This document shows positions 54,381 to 62,561 of a DNA stretch of 64,000 bases, piece after piece. Made by a program: the position numbers and the translations under genes. The stretch's first letter is position 1; each line of letters begins with the position of its first letter. Origin of the DNA: Archangium lansingense (GTDB taxonomy: Bacteria > Myxococcota > Myxococcia > Myxococcales > Myxococcaceae); contig NZ_JAPNKA010000001.1 of the NCBI RefSeq assembly GCF_026626635.1, forward strand, positions 2,170,001 through 2,234,000, read 5' to 3'. The notes under the pieces are model-generated. The model was not told where the DNA came from and searched no databases. It saw nothing but the letters and a program-made list of their open reading frames with translations.

Positions 54381-54416
54381 AGACGGCCGCTCCTGGGAGA
54401 ACCCGGGGCGGCCATG
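54381..54416 (-). terminator. GC-rich terminator-like hairpin, copy 3
   Basis: ACGGCCGCTCCTGGG pairs with CCCGGGGCGGCCAT, slightly diverged from copies 1, 2 and 4. It lies 25 nt beyond the stop of paralog C and is followed on the minus strand by CTGGCTTTCAG. Confidence 0.65.
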
Positions 54417-54440
54417 GTCGAGTCTGGTCTGCTCGCACCG

Positions 54441-54959
54441 TCAGTTGGGGATCTGCCCCGCGGTGAAGGACTCGTGCATGTTCAGATAGAGCCAGCGCCT
54501 GCCATGCTTGCGCAGGACGATGGTGGCGCGCGTGGTATCCATCGCCACACGCCCCGTCGCCAGGTACTTGGAAAACCAGTTGTAGCGGCAGGAGACGATG
54601 GCGAGATTACCCATGCGCTGGATGTGCACGTCACTCACCTCGCCGCCGAGGATTTGGATGTGCCGCATGTGCCCGGCGTAGTAGTCGCGGAAGTTCTCGA
54701 GCCCGACGACGGGCACATCGTTCTCCACCTGGGTGAAGGACACTTCGTCGGCGGCGCTGGCATCCCAGAGGTCCATCACCATGTCCACGTCCATGTTGGC
54801 GAAGCCGACGATGAAGCCCTCGACGGCCTTGATGATGGCCGCCTCCTCGCCCCGAGAGCCGCGAGCCAGCTCCGTCTCCTGGTAGGGCTCCGCGGCCTGG
54901 CTGACGCCGTGGACGCCCAGCATGACAACCAGAGCAATGAAGAATGGCATGGTGCGCAT
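54441..54959 (-). CDS. Secreted NTF2/SnoaL-like protein, paralog C
   Basis: A 172-residue protein. The signal peptide is MRTMPFFIALVVMLGVHGVS (cleavage after QAA), nearly identical to that of paralog B. The fold segments are EEAAIIKAVEGFIVGFANMD, LWDASAADEVSFTQVENDVP, VVGLENFRDYYAGHM, VSDVHIQRMGNLAIVSCRY and RATIVLRKHGRRWLYLNMHE. Its core is closest to paralog A, while its signal peptide and upstream region match paralog B, suggesting serial duplication. GAGGGGG precedes the ATG. Longer frames to 55118 are rejected. The periplasmic or extracellular role is unknown. Confidence 0.8.
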   Translation of the reverse strand: MRTMPFFIALVVMLGVHGVSQAAEPYQETELARGSRGEEAAIIKAVEGFIVGFANMDVDMVMDLWDASAADEVSFTQVENDVPVVGLENFRDYYAGHMRHIQILGGEVSDVHIQRMGNLAIVSCRYNWFSKYLATGRVAMDTTRATIVLRKHGRRWLYLNMHESFTAGQIPN

Positions 54960-55014
54960 GACTGACCCCCTCGTGGATGACCGCTGGCCGCTGACCTGCG
55001 ACTGGGAAAGTCGA

Positions 55015-55032
55015 ATAGCGAGAACGGTGCCA
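55015..55032 (-). promoter_or_regulatory. Sigma-54-like -24/-12 promoter of paralog C
   Basis: The minus strand reads TGGCACCGTTCTCGCTAT, a close match to TGGCACG-N4-TTGCW with GG (55031-55030) and GC (55019-55018) 10 nt apart. The predicted start near 55007 gives a leader of about 48 nt. Confidence 0.55.
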
Positions 55033-55103
55033 TTGCCTTGCATGCGCTTCGAAAGGGCTTTGGGCCCTGCTCTCGAGATGTATCTCTTTGGAATGACTGG
55101 CCT

Positions 55104-55119
55104 TGTGAAATGGCCCACA
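55104..55119. promoter_or_regulatory. TGTGA-N6-CCACA palindrome upstream of paralog C
   Basis: TGTGAAATGGCCCACA has one mismatch to the palindrome of paralog B and lies about 105 nt upstream of the predicted sigma-54-type start, the same spacing as for paralog B. Confidence 0.55.
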
Positions 55120-55407
55120 CCGCTCGGGTGGGAGGGTCGCTACACCCGGGCGAGTCAATCCAAACCCGCTGAGGTGGGGAGCGCGCGCTATTTCCAGTGC
55201 AGGCACTTCCTCTTCAGCAGGGCTGCCGCTGACAGGCCGCGGAGTGCACACGCGGGCTGTATATGATTGGCCTCACTGATTTGTCGGAAGACGAAAGTCG
55301 TGGGGGAGGCTCGTTCCGAGCACGGACGAGGACACGGAGGACCCAGGGCGGTGGGTCTATTTCCGCGTCTCGGGCGGGTGAGCGGGGAAGCGTGGAATTG
55401 AAAGCAG

Positions 55408-55440
55408 AACGGCCGCTCCCGGGAGACCGGGGCGGCCGTT
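55408..55440 (-). terminator. GC-rich terminator-like hairpin, copy 4
   Basis: AACGGCCGCTCCCGG-GAGA-CCGGGGCGGCCGTT is identical to copy 1 in stem and loop. It lies 40 nt beyond the sdhC stop, and CTGCTTTCAATTCC follows on the minus strand. Confidence 0.75.
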
Positions 55441-55480
55441 GTCGCTTCCGGAGCCTGGGAGCTCCAGCTCGAGGTGGGGA

Positions 55481-56200
55481 TTAGTGGTCCGACTGCACAC
55501 CGCGCTCCTGCATGATGCGCGTGCGCTCCACCTTGATCTCATCCGTCTCGCCCGCCTTGAACAGCGAGAAGAGGGCACCCCAGCCCATGCCGAGCAGCAC
55601 GAGGAAGATGACGATGGACCACGGCTCGAAGCGGCGCATGGAGCGCTCGGAGGCCAGCAGGCCCCAGCCCATGGCGAAGCCCTGGAGGCCGTTGGCCAGG
55701 TGGTACGCCGTGCCGAGCACGCCCAGGACGTAGACCATGAGGGTGGGCGGGTGCCAACGCATCTCATAGGCGATGGCGGCGAAGGGCTCCGCGCCGCCGT
55801 AGATGAGCCGCGGCTGCAGGAAGGCCAGCCACACGTGGGCGCCGATGAAGAAGAGCACGCCCAGGCCGGCCACGCGCTGAACGAGGTACTTGACGTTGCC
55901 GTAGTAGGGGTAGGCGAGGTTGTTCGGCTTGAAGCTGAACATGCGGACCAGGCCCCACCCGGTGTGGAAGAGCAGCGGCAGCATCACGATGAGGAACGTG
56001 AAGGCCTGCGCGTACGGGTGCTTGTACTGGGTCACCGACGTCTGCCAGGCCGCGCCACCGTTGAAGGCGGCGAGGTTGTTCCACAGGTGGTTCACCACCC
56101 AGATGCTCAGCGGCACCACGGCGAGGAACGAGCCCAGGCGGGACTGGAGGAGCGGTGTCTTCTGGGGGATAGCGGTAGCGGTGGCGGCGTGCGTGCTCAT
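55481..56200 (-). CDS. sdhC: Succinate dehydrogenase cytochrome b558 subunit
   Basis: A 239-residue membrane anchor of complex II. Five hydrophobic helices are visible: FLAVVPLSIWVVNHLWNNLA, AFTFLIVMLPLLFHTGWGLV, VAGLGVLFFIGAHVWLAFLQ, LMVYVLGVLGTAYHLANGLQ and WSIVIFLVLLGMGWGALFSL. Histidines in NHLWN, LFHTGW, GAHVWL and TAYHLANG are candidate heme b ligands, as in the Bacillus-type b558 family. It would pass electrons from SdhAB to quinone. ATG at 56200 is preceded by GGAG. Unexpectedly, sdhA and sdhB do not follow; the gene is closed by a terminator-like hairpin and divergent from hslO. Confidence 0.93.
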   Translation of the reverse strand: MSTHAATATAIPQKTPLLQSRLGSFLAVVPLSIWVVNHLWNNLAAFNGGAAWQTSVTQYKHPYAQAFTFLIVMLPLLFHTGWGLVRMFSFKPNNLAYPYYGNVKYLVQRVAGLGVLFFIGAHVWLAFLQPRLIYGGAEPFAAIAYEMRWHPPTLMVYVLGVLGTAYHLANGLQGFAMGWGLLASERSMRRFEPWSIVIFLVLLGMGWGALFSLFKAGETDEIKVERTRIMQERGVQSDH

Positions 56201-56448
56201 CGATACTCCGGACTTCGCGCGGTTGGGGGCCGCATCGAGTGACACAGTCGGACGGACAGGGCGTTATAGCCCGTCCCGCGAGCGGGTAGGATTTTCTGCC
56301 ATCAGCGGAGGCAGCCGGGGCGCACGAAGGTATCAGCCGGGGTGATGCTTCCCAGGAGGCCCCGCTGGCCGGACCCCGGGCGGGGGAGCCTCGTCCCGGA
56401 TTGTCATTGGCGAGCGGCCCGCGGGTGGGCACGCTACTTCCAGACCTT

Positions 56449-57348
56449 ATGGCCGATGAACTCGTCAGTGGATTGTTGAAGGAAGCCGACCTGCGCGTGG
56501 TGCTCGTCACCGCCAGCGAGCTCGCCCGGCGGGCGCGCGAGCTGCACCGCTCCGCGACGGCCTCGGCCTCGTTGGTGGCCGAGGGCCTCGCCGCTGGCGC
56601 CCTGCTCGCCGCGCTGCAGAAGAGCGACTCGCGCATCAACCTCCAGCTGGAGTGCGACGGGCCGCTGCGGGGCCTCTTCGTGGACTCGGACACCACGGGC
56701 GTGCTGCGCGGCTACGCGAAGAATCCCCTGGTCTCCCACCTGGGCGCCGAGGGGACGTACCACTGGCGTCCGGCGCTGGGGAACAAGGGCTTCCTCTCGG
56801 TGATGCGCGACCTGGGTGGTGGCGAGTACTACCGTTCAGCGGTGGAGCTGGAGGCCTTCGATCTGGCCAAGGACCTGGAGCACTACTTCGCCATCTCGGA
56901 TCAGCTGCCCACGCGTGTCTACCTCACGGTGCTGCCGGGCGTTGCCAATGGTGCCCCCGAGCCGCTGGGCACCGTGGCGGGCCTGTTCCTCCAACCGCTG
57001 CCGGATGGGGACCAGACGGCCTTCCGGGAGCTGGGCGACAGGTTGGCCCGGGACTTCGAGCCCACCGTGAAGGCGCACGCCGCTCAGGGGGCGGGGGCGC
57101 TCCTCAAGGCGCTGGTACCCCTGCCGGACCTGGAGGTGATGTCGCGCTACCCCGTCTCCTTCACGTGCGGTTGCAGCAAGGAGCGGGTGAAGCGGGCCCT
57201 GGTATCCATGGGCAGCGAGGAGCTGAAGGACATCCTCGCCAAGGAGGGCGAGGCCACGGCCGACTGCCACTTCTGTACGACGCACTACGTCGTTACCGGG
57301 GACGAGATTCGCGAGCTCCTGGCGGCGATGTCCCAGGCGTCGAGCTGA
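56449..57348 (+). CDS. hslO: Redox-regulated chaperone Hsp33
   Basis: A 299-residue cytoplasmic holdase activated by oxidation. The N-terminal domain matches the family (VTASELARRARELHRSATAS, then LLAALQKSDSRINLQLECDG). The C-terminal zinc switch is complete: Cys240-x-Cys242 in FTCGCSKERV and Cys273-x2-Cys276 in ADCHFCTTHY. ATG at 56449 begins the family N-terminus; a TTG at 56401 is in frame. No clear Shine-Dalgarno sequence precedes the ATG. The 248-nt gap to the divergent sdhC presumably holds both promoters. Confidence 0.95.
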   Translation: MADELVSGLLKEADLRVVLVTASELARRARELHRSATASASLVAEGLAAGALLAALQKSDSRINLQLECDGPLRGLFVDSDTTGVLRGYAKNPLVSHLGAEGTYHWRPALGNKGFLSVMRDLGGGEYYRSAVELEAFDLAKDLEHYFAISDQLPTRVYLTVLPGVANGAPEPLGTVAGLFLQPLPDGDQTAFRELGDRLARDFEPTVKAHAAQGAGALLKALVPLPDLEVMSRYPVSFTCGCSKERVKRALVSMGSEELKDILAKEGEATADCHFCTTHYVVTGDEIRELLAAMSQASS

Positions 57349-57444
57349 GGGGGCTACAAGCAGGCGGGCGGGCTCCGGCGGGAGTGGCGGCACCGCGCGG
57401 CCCGGGGTATGACGCGGCCCGCACCCCATACCGGAGTCCTCCCC

Positions 57445-58113
57445 GTGGCCACCAAGCGGGCAACGCTCAAGGCAGCGCCCACCAAGGCAATGCCCAAGAG
57501 CTCGAAGGGCAAGCCCTCCCAGAAGCAGGTGGAGAAGCTCGTCTCCATCCCAGCGGACATGATCCTCGCGCCTCAAGTGGAGGCGCCACGCCAACACACC
57601 GGGCGTGACCAGTCGCGCTCGAACCGAAGCGTCCAGGAGCTGTCCTGGGCGGAGTTCGACCGCGCCGTGCAGAAGCTCGCGCGCACCATCAGCCAGTCCT
57701 TCAAGCCCCAGGCCGTGGTGGGCGTGGCGCACGGCGGGGTGTTCGTAGGCGGGGCGCTGTCCAGCGCGCTCGGCTGCGAGTTCTACCCGGTGCGCATCAG
57801 CCGGCGCAGCCGGGACAAGGGCGCGCCCCGGCCGAAGCTGAGCGGGGAGATGCCGCGCGAGCTGAAGGGCAAGCGTGTGCTCATCGTGGACGACGTCGTC
57901 TCCAGCGGCGACACGCTGGAGCTGGCCATCACCCTGGCTCAGAAGGTGGGAGCCCGGGAGGTGCACACCGCCTCGCTGGTGGCTCGCCCCGGGGGCTTCA
58001 CCCCGACCTTCTGTGCGCTGCCGACGGATGCCCTCGTCGTCTTCCCGTGGGACTATGAGGCCGTCACCGAGGACGGGCGCTTCGACGTGGACCCGGACAA
58101 GGCGGGGGCCTGA
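57445..58113 (+). CDS. Phosphoribosyltransferase-family protein
   Basis: A 222-residue protein. After a basic Lys/Ala-rich N-terminal extension of about 65 residues comes a type I PRTase fold (about 70-215). It begins QAVVGVAHGGVFVGGALSSA and has the PRPP-binding loop VLIVDDVVSSGDTLELA. The hood is short and similar to that of xanthine-guanine or hypoxanthine-like enzymes (FYPVRISRRSRDKG; FPWDYEAVTEDG). The substrate is uncertain: purine salvage or a regulatory PRTase. GTG at 57445 follows GGAG at 8 nt; ATG at 57409 is an in-frame alternative. It ends 24 nt before selB. Confidence 0.85.
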   Translation: MATKRATLKAAPTKAMPKSSKGKPSQKQVEKLVSIPADMILAPQVEAPRQHTGRDQSRSNRSVQELSWAEFDRAVQKLARTISQSFKPQAVVGVAHGGVFVGGALSSALGCEFYPVRISRRSRDKGAPRPKLSGEMPRELKGKRVLIVDDVVSSGDTLELAITLAQKVGAREVHTASLVARPGGFTPTFCALPTDALVVFPWDYEAVTEDGRFDVDPDKAGA

Positions 58114-58137
58114 GACGAGGGGAGAGCCTGGAGCGAG

Positions 58138-60054
58138 ATGATCATCGGCACCGCTGGGCACATCGATCACGGCAAGACGTCACTGGTCAAGGCGCTCACC
58201 GGTATCGATACCGACAGGCTCAAAGAAGAGAAGCGCCGGGGGATTACCCTGGAGCTGGGCTTCGCCCACCTGAAGCTCGACGATGGCTCGATGGCGGGCG
58301 TGGTGGACGTGCCCGGCCACGAGCGCTTCGTCAAGGCGATGGCGGCGGGTGCCGGCGGGGTGGACCTGGCGGTGCTGGTGGTGGCGGCGGACGAGGGCGT
58401 GATGCCCCAGACGCGCGAGCACCTGGACATCTGCCGGTTGCTCGGCGTGAAGGCCGGGGTCATCGCGCTCACCAAGGCGGACCTGCTGGTGGAGCTGGGC
58501 GCTGAGTGGCGCGCGCTGGTGGAGGCGGACCTGGCCACGCTGGTGGGGGGCACCTTCCTGGAGGGCGCGCCGGTGGTGCCCGTGTCCTCGAAGACGGGGG
58601 AGGGGCTGGATGCACTGCGCGCCGCGCTCACCCGTGCGGCCCGGGGCCTGTCCTCGCGTCCCGCCGAGGGCCCCGCCTTCCTGCCGGTGGACCGGGCCTT
58701 CACCATCAAGGGCTTCGGCACGGTGGTGACGGGCACGCTGCTGTCCGGCACCTTCGGGGTGGAGGATGCGGTCTCCCTGCTGCCGGGCCTGCCGGGCCCC
58801 CTGCGCGTGCGTGGGCTACAGATGCACGGCGAGGCGGTGCAGAAGGTGGCGGCGGGCCAGCGCACCGCGGTGAACCTGACGGGCGTGGAGCCCGAGGCGA
58901 TTGCTCGCGGCATGGTGCTGGTGAAGGCCGGCGAGGTGCCCGAGACGCGGATGCTGGACGTGGAGCTGAGCCTGTTGCCCGCGGCGGAGGAGGGACTCCC
59001 CAGGCGCCGCAAGCTGTTGCTGCACCTGGGCACGGCGCAGGTAGAGGCCACGGTGGCGCTGTTGGATCTGGAGAAGCTGGAGCCGGGGGAGACGGCGCTC
59101 GCGCAGCTGCGTCTGTCCGAGCCGTTGGCGGCGCTGCCGGGCCAGCGCTTCATCCTCCGGGGCTCTCGCGCGCTGCCGGGCCGGGGTGCCACGCTCGCCG
59201 GTGGCCGGGTGCTGTCCATTACTCCGCCGCGCCGTCGTAAGGGCGGTGCCGAGGTGGTGGCCCCGTTGCTGGAGGCGGACGCGGGGGGCCAGGTGGCGTG
59301 GTTGCTGCGCCAGGTGGGCTACCGGGGACTCACGCAGCAGGAGCTCTTCGCCCGCTCGGCGCTCGCGCCGAAGGTGCTCACCCGGACGCTGGAGCTGCTC
59401 GGCGCGCGAGGCACGGCGCTGCTGGTGGACCGGGAGCGGCGGCTCTACCTGTCGGGCGAGGTCTTCGAGGGACTGCAGGCGCGTGCCCTGGCGCTGCTGG
59501 CCGCCTTTCATGAGCGGGAGCCGCTGCGCGAGGGCCTGTCGCGTGAGGAGCTGCGTCAGCGGCTGTCCGGCGAGCTGGACGCGCGCCTCTTCACCCGGGT
59601 GGTGCAGGCGCTGACGGACGCGGGGAAGGTGGAGGTGGACAAGGAGGTGGTGCGCCTCAAGGGGCGTGGCCGCACGCTCTCGCTGGACGAGGACGCGGCG
59701 CGCACTCGGCTGGTGGTGGACCTCTCCGCGGCGGGGCTGGCGCCGCCCACCCTCAACGAGCTGTCCGAGAGGTTGCGGTTGCCAGCGGCCCGGGTGGCGG
59801 AGCTGCTCAAGGTGGCGGTGGCAGAGGGGCGGGTGGTGCGGGTCAGCGAGGAGCTATTCTTCGATGCGGGGGCGCTGACCGGACTGAAGGAGCGGCTGGT
59901 TGCCCACCTTCGTGAGAAGAAGGAAATTTCCACCCAGGCGTTCAAGGAATTGGTGGGGCAGAGCCGGAAGTTCGTCATTCCCCTCTCGGAGTACTTCGAC
60001 CGCGAAAAGGTGACGCTCCGGGTCGGAGAGAAACGGGTGCTGCGGCGCGCATGA
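58138..60054 (+). CDS. selB: Selenocysteine-specific translation elongation factor SelB
   Basis: A 638-residue GTPase that delivers Sec-tRNA(Sec) to UGA codons with a SECIS element. The GTPase motifs are [19 protein letters not shown] and ALTKADLL, and the switch region [12 protein letters not shown] is typical of SelB. Beta-barrel domains II and III follow (about 173-345), with winged-helix repeats (about 375-638) ending [14 protein letters not shown], which bind mRNA. The length fits bacterial SelB. It implies that the organism makes selenoproteins; selA, selD and tRNA-Sec are not in this window. The next gene overlaps its stop by 4 nt. Confidence 0.95.
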   Translation: MIIGTAGHIDHGKTSLVKALTGIDTDRLKEEKRRGITLELGFAHLKLDDGSMAGVVDVPGHERFVKAMAAGAGGVDLAVLVVAADEGVMPQTREHLDICRLLGVKAGVIALTKADLLVELGAEWRALVEADLATLVGGTFLEGAPVVPVSSKTGEGLDALRAALTRAARGLSSRPAEGPAFLPVDRAFTIKGFGTVVTGTLLSGTFGVEDAVSLLPGLPGPLRVRGLQMHGEAVQKVAAGQRTAVNLTGVEPEAIARGMVLVKAGEVPETRMLDVELSLLPAAEEGLPRRRKLLLHLGTAQVEATVALLDLEKLEPGETALAQLRLSEPLAALPGQRFILRGSRALPGRGATLAGGRVLSITPPRRRKGGAEVVAPLLEADAGGQVAWLLRQVGYRGLTQQELFARSALAPKVLTRTLELLGARGTALLVDRERRLYLSGEVFEGLQARALALLAAFHEREPLREGLSREELRQRLSGELDARLFTRVVQALTDAGKVEVDKEVVRLKGRGRTLSLDEDAARTRLVVDLSAAGLAPPTLNELSERLRLPAARVAELLKVAVAEGRVVRVSEELFFDAGALTGLKERLVAHLREKKEISTQAFKELVGQSRKFVIPLSEYFDREKVTLRVGEKRVLRRA

Positions 60055-62561
60055 CGACGAAGCGTTACAGCGAGGCAGCCCTGCGGGCCCTCATCGAGTC
60101 CCTGGGCAACCCCATGTACGTGGCCCGCGGGGGCCGGGTGTGGGCGGCCAACGAGGCCTACCTGGAGATGCTGGGGCGGGGCCGGGCGGAGGTCGAGGGC
60201 CGCCTCTTCCTGGACTTCGTGCGTCCGGAGGACCGGGTGCGCCTCGAGGCTCGCTACCGGCGGCGCGAGGAGGGGACGCTGAAGGAGACGGGCCCTCAGC
60301 GCTACCTGTTGCCAGGACCGGACGGGGGGACGCTGGAGGTGGCGTCCCACGTGCAGGAGGTGGAGGTGGAGGGGGTGGGCGCGGCGCTGCTCATCAACTG
60401 CCTGGTGCTGGGCCAGCGGCCGGCGGAGCTGGTGGTGGCCGAGCGCCTGGTGGAGACGAGCGCGGAGCTTGTCGCGGCGCGCTCGGAGGAGGCGGTGCGG
60501 CGGGTGGCGTTGGTGGGCCTCTCCAGTGCGGGCTTCTCGGCGAGCTTCCTGGTGCGAGATGGGGAGCGCTTCCTCACCCGAGACGGAAGTCCGCCTCCGG
60601 AGGATGGGGCGCTGGGGCTGCGGGCGCTGTCCGAGGGACGGCCTGTCTTCGGCGCCTCCGGCGGGGAGGAGTCCACTCCCGTCTACCTTCCGTTGGGCAC
60701 CACGCTGTCGGAGGTGCTGTGGGTGTCTGGTGTGGGGCTGTCCCCCTCGTACAGCTCGGTGCTGGCGCTCTTTGCCAAGGTGGTGGGGGCGGCGCTCACC
60801 GACGCGCGGTTGCTGACGGACGTGGAGCGGGGCCGGTGGGAGATGGTGGCGGTGGCCGAGGCGGCGCGCTTTGTCGCCCAGCCGGAGCCGCCCTCGCCCG
60901 AGGACTTTCTCTCGCGCCTGGCGTCGCTGATCGGCGCGGACGCCGTGCTGCTGTATGCCCCCGCGGCTCCCGAGGAGGAGCTCGTCCTCACGGCGCAGGT
61001 GGGGCTGGATGGTGAGCTGCGGGCCATGCTCGCCGCGCCGCTGGGGGGCATGTCTCCGTCGGCGGTGGTGGCTCGGGGCGCGGTGCTCTCCAACGAGGCC
61101 GAGGAGCGCGCGCTGATGGAGGCCACCGGCGGCCGTCTGGGCTGTGGCGCGGCGGTGCGTCTGGCCCATGGTGGCCACCCACGAGGGCTCCTCCAGGTGC
61201 TGCGTTCCCCGGGTCGCCCCTTCGGTGGGGCGGACCTGCGGCTGCTGGGAACGCTGTCCGAGCTGTTGATGACGCTGTTGGATCAGCGCCGTCTTCGTAG
61301 CGAGTCTGCCCGGCAGCTCGCCGACACGCGCCTGCTGTTGGACCTGGCCCGCACCACCACCGCCACCCTGGAGGTGGCCAGCATCCTGGATGTGGCCTCG
61401 GACTTCCTCGTCAAGCTGCTGGACGTCTCCAACTGCTTCATCCTCCTGCACGACGAGCATGCCGGTGTCCTGCGGGGAGCGGCCGCCTCCGCCACCCACC
61501 GCGACTTCTTCCGCGGCGTGGTGATTCCGGTGGACGAGCCGGGCAGCGTCACCGCGCTCGTGGCCCGCGAGCGTCGGCCGGTGGCCATGCCGGACGTGTC
61601 CAAGGTCGAGGGCATGGAGCAGCGTGAGCTCGTCCGCCGCTTCGAGGAGAAGGCCCTGCTGGCCCTGCCGCTCACCTCGCGCGATGAGCTCATTGGCGTG
61701 GTGCTGCTGGACGACACCCGCCAGCCGCGCAACTTCGACTCCGCCTTCATCGAGCTGGCCGAGGCCACGTGTGGGCAGATTGCCCTGGCCATCGCCAACG
61801 CCCGGCTCTACGAGTCGCTCTGGGCCTCGTACGCGGAGCTGGCCGCCGCGCGAGCGGAGATGGTGCAGCGCGAGCGACTGACCGCGCTCGGCGAGCTGTC
61901 CGCCATCGTGGCCCACGAGGTGCGCAACCCGCTGGGGGTCATCTTCAACGCTGTGGCCTCGCTGCGCCGCCTGCTCAAGGCCGAGGGCGACGCGGCCATG
62001 CTGTTGGACATCCTCTCGGAGGAGAGTGATCGGCTCAACCGCATGGTGGGAGACCTGTTGGACTACACCCGCCCGCGCGAGCTCATTTTGCAGGCAGAGG
62101 ATGTGCCTCGCGTGCTGCAGGACGCGCTAGATGCCGCGCACTCCCAGCAGGGAGGCTCCCACCGCGTCGCCGTCTCTGTCGACGTGGAGTCGGATGTGCC
62201 CCGTGTGCCGTTGGATCGGCGCCTCATCCGCCAGGTGCTGGTCAACGTGCTCGTCAATGCCATCCAGGCCATGCCGCAGGGTGGGGTGGTGCAGGTGCGC
62301 GCCCGCCGGGAGGCGCACGGCAACAAGGATGTGCTGCGCATCGACGTGGCGGACCAGGGCTGCGGCATTCCCACCGAGTTGATGCACCGTGTCTTCGAGC
62401 CCTTCTTCACCACCAAGGCCCAGGGAACGGGTCTGGGGCTCGCGGTCGTCAAACGCATCATCGACGAGCACCATGGAGAGCTGGCCCTGGAGAGCGCTCC
62501 GGGCCGTGGCACCACCTTCACCTTCCGTCTTCCCCTCACCCAGCCGACGAGCCCGCCGTGA
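60051..62561 (+). CDS. PAS-GAF sensor histidine kinase (NtrB-like)
   Basis: An 836-residue soluble kinase. Its ATG overlaps the selB stop (ATGA). The N-terminal PAS domain (about 12-120; ALIESLGNPMYVARGGRVWA) is followed by two GAF-like domains (about 150-420 and 430-590; ASILDVASDFLVKLLDVSNC, RRFEEKALLALPLTSRDELI). HisKA carries SAIVAHEVRNPLGV (His near 621), and HATPase_c has DVADQGCGIPTELMHRVFEP and GTGLGLAVVKRIIDEHHGEL. It should phosphorylate the response regulator encoded next, whose start overlaps by 4 nt. Coupling to selB is unusual. Confidence 0.92.
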   Translation: MTTKRYSEAALRALIESLGNPMYVARGGRVWAANEAYLEMLGRGRAEVEGRLFLDFVRPEDRVRLEARYRRREEGTLKETGPQRYLLPGPDGGTLEVASHVQEVEVEGVGAALLINCLVLGQRPAELVVAERLVETSAELVAARSEEAVRRVALVGLSSAGFSASFLVRDGERFLTRDGSPPPEDGALGLRALSEGRPVFGASGGEESTPVYLPLGTTLSEVLWVSGVGLSPSYSSVLALFAKVVGAALTDARLLTDVERGRWEMVAVAEAARFVAQPEPPSPEDFLSRLASLIGADAVLLYAPAAPEEELVLTAQVGLDGELRAMLAAPLGGMSPSAVVARGAVLSNEAEERALMEATGGRLGCGAAVRLAHGGHPRGLLQVLRSPGRPFGGADLRLLGTLSELLMTLLDQRRLRSESARQLADTRLLLDLARTTTATLEVASILDVASDFLVKLLDVSNCFILLHDEHAGVLRGAAASATHRDFFRGVVIPVDEPGSVTALVARERRPVAMPDVSKVEGMEQRELVRRFEEKALLALPLTSRDELIGVVLLDDTRQPRNFDSAFIELAEATCGQIALAIANARLYESLWASYAELAAARAEMVQRERLTALGELSAIVAHEVRNPLGVIFNAVASLRRLLKAEGDAAMLLDILSEESDRLNRMVGDLLDYTRPRELILQAEDVPRVLQDALDAAHSQQGGSHRVAVSVDVESDVPRVPLDRRLIRQVLVNVLVNAIQAMPQGGVVQVRARREAHGNKDVLRIDVADQGCGIPTELMHRVFEPFFTTKAQGTGLGLAVVKRIIDEHHGELALESAPGRGTTFTFRLPLTQPTSPP

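Larger units (their letters stand above)
54960..55480. other. Intergenic region between paralog C and sdhC
   Basis: There are 521 nt. The left half carries the promoter region of paralog C (sigma-54-like element 55015-55032; palindrome 55104-55119; CGAGTCAATCCAAACCC shared with paralog B). The right end carries hairpin copy 4 downstream of sdhC. No gene is seen. Confidence 0.6.

Noticed and set aside
59556..61916. 786-codon minus-strand frame across selB and the PAS-GAF kinase
   Set aside because: It crosses the boundary of two well-supported plus-strand genes and has no motif.
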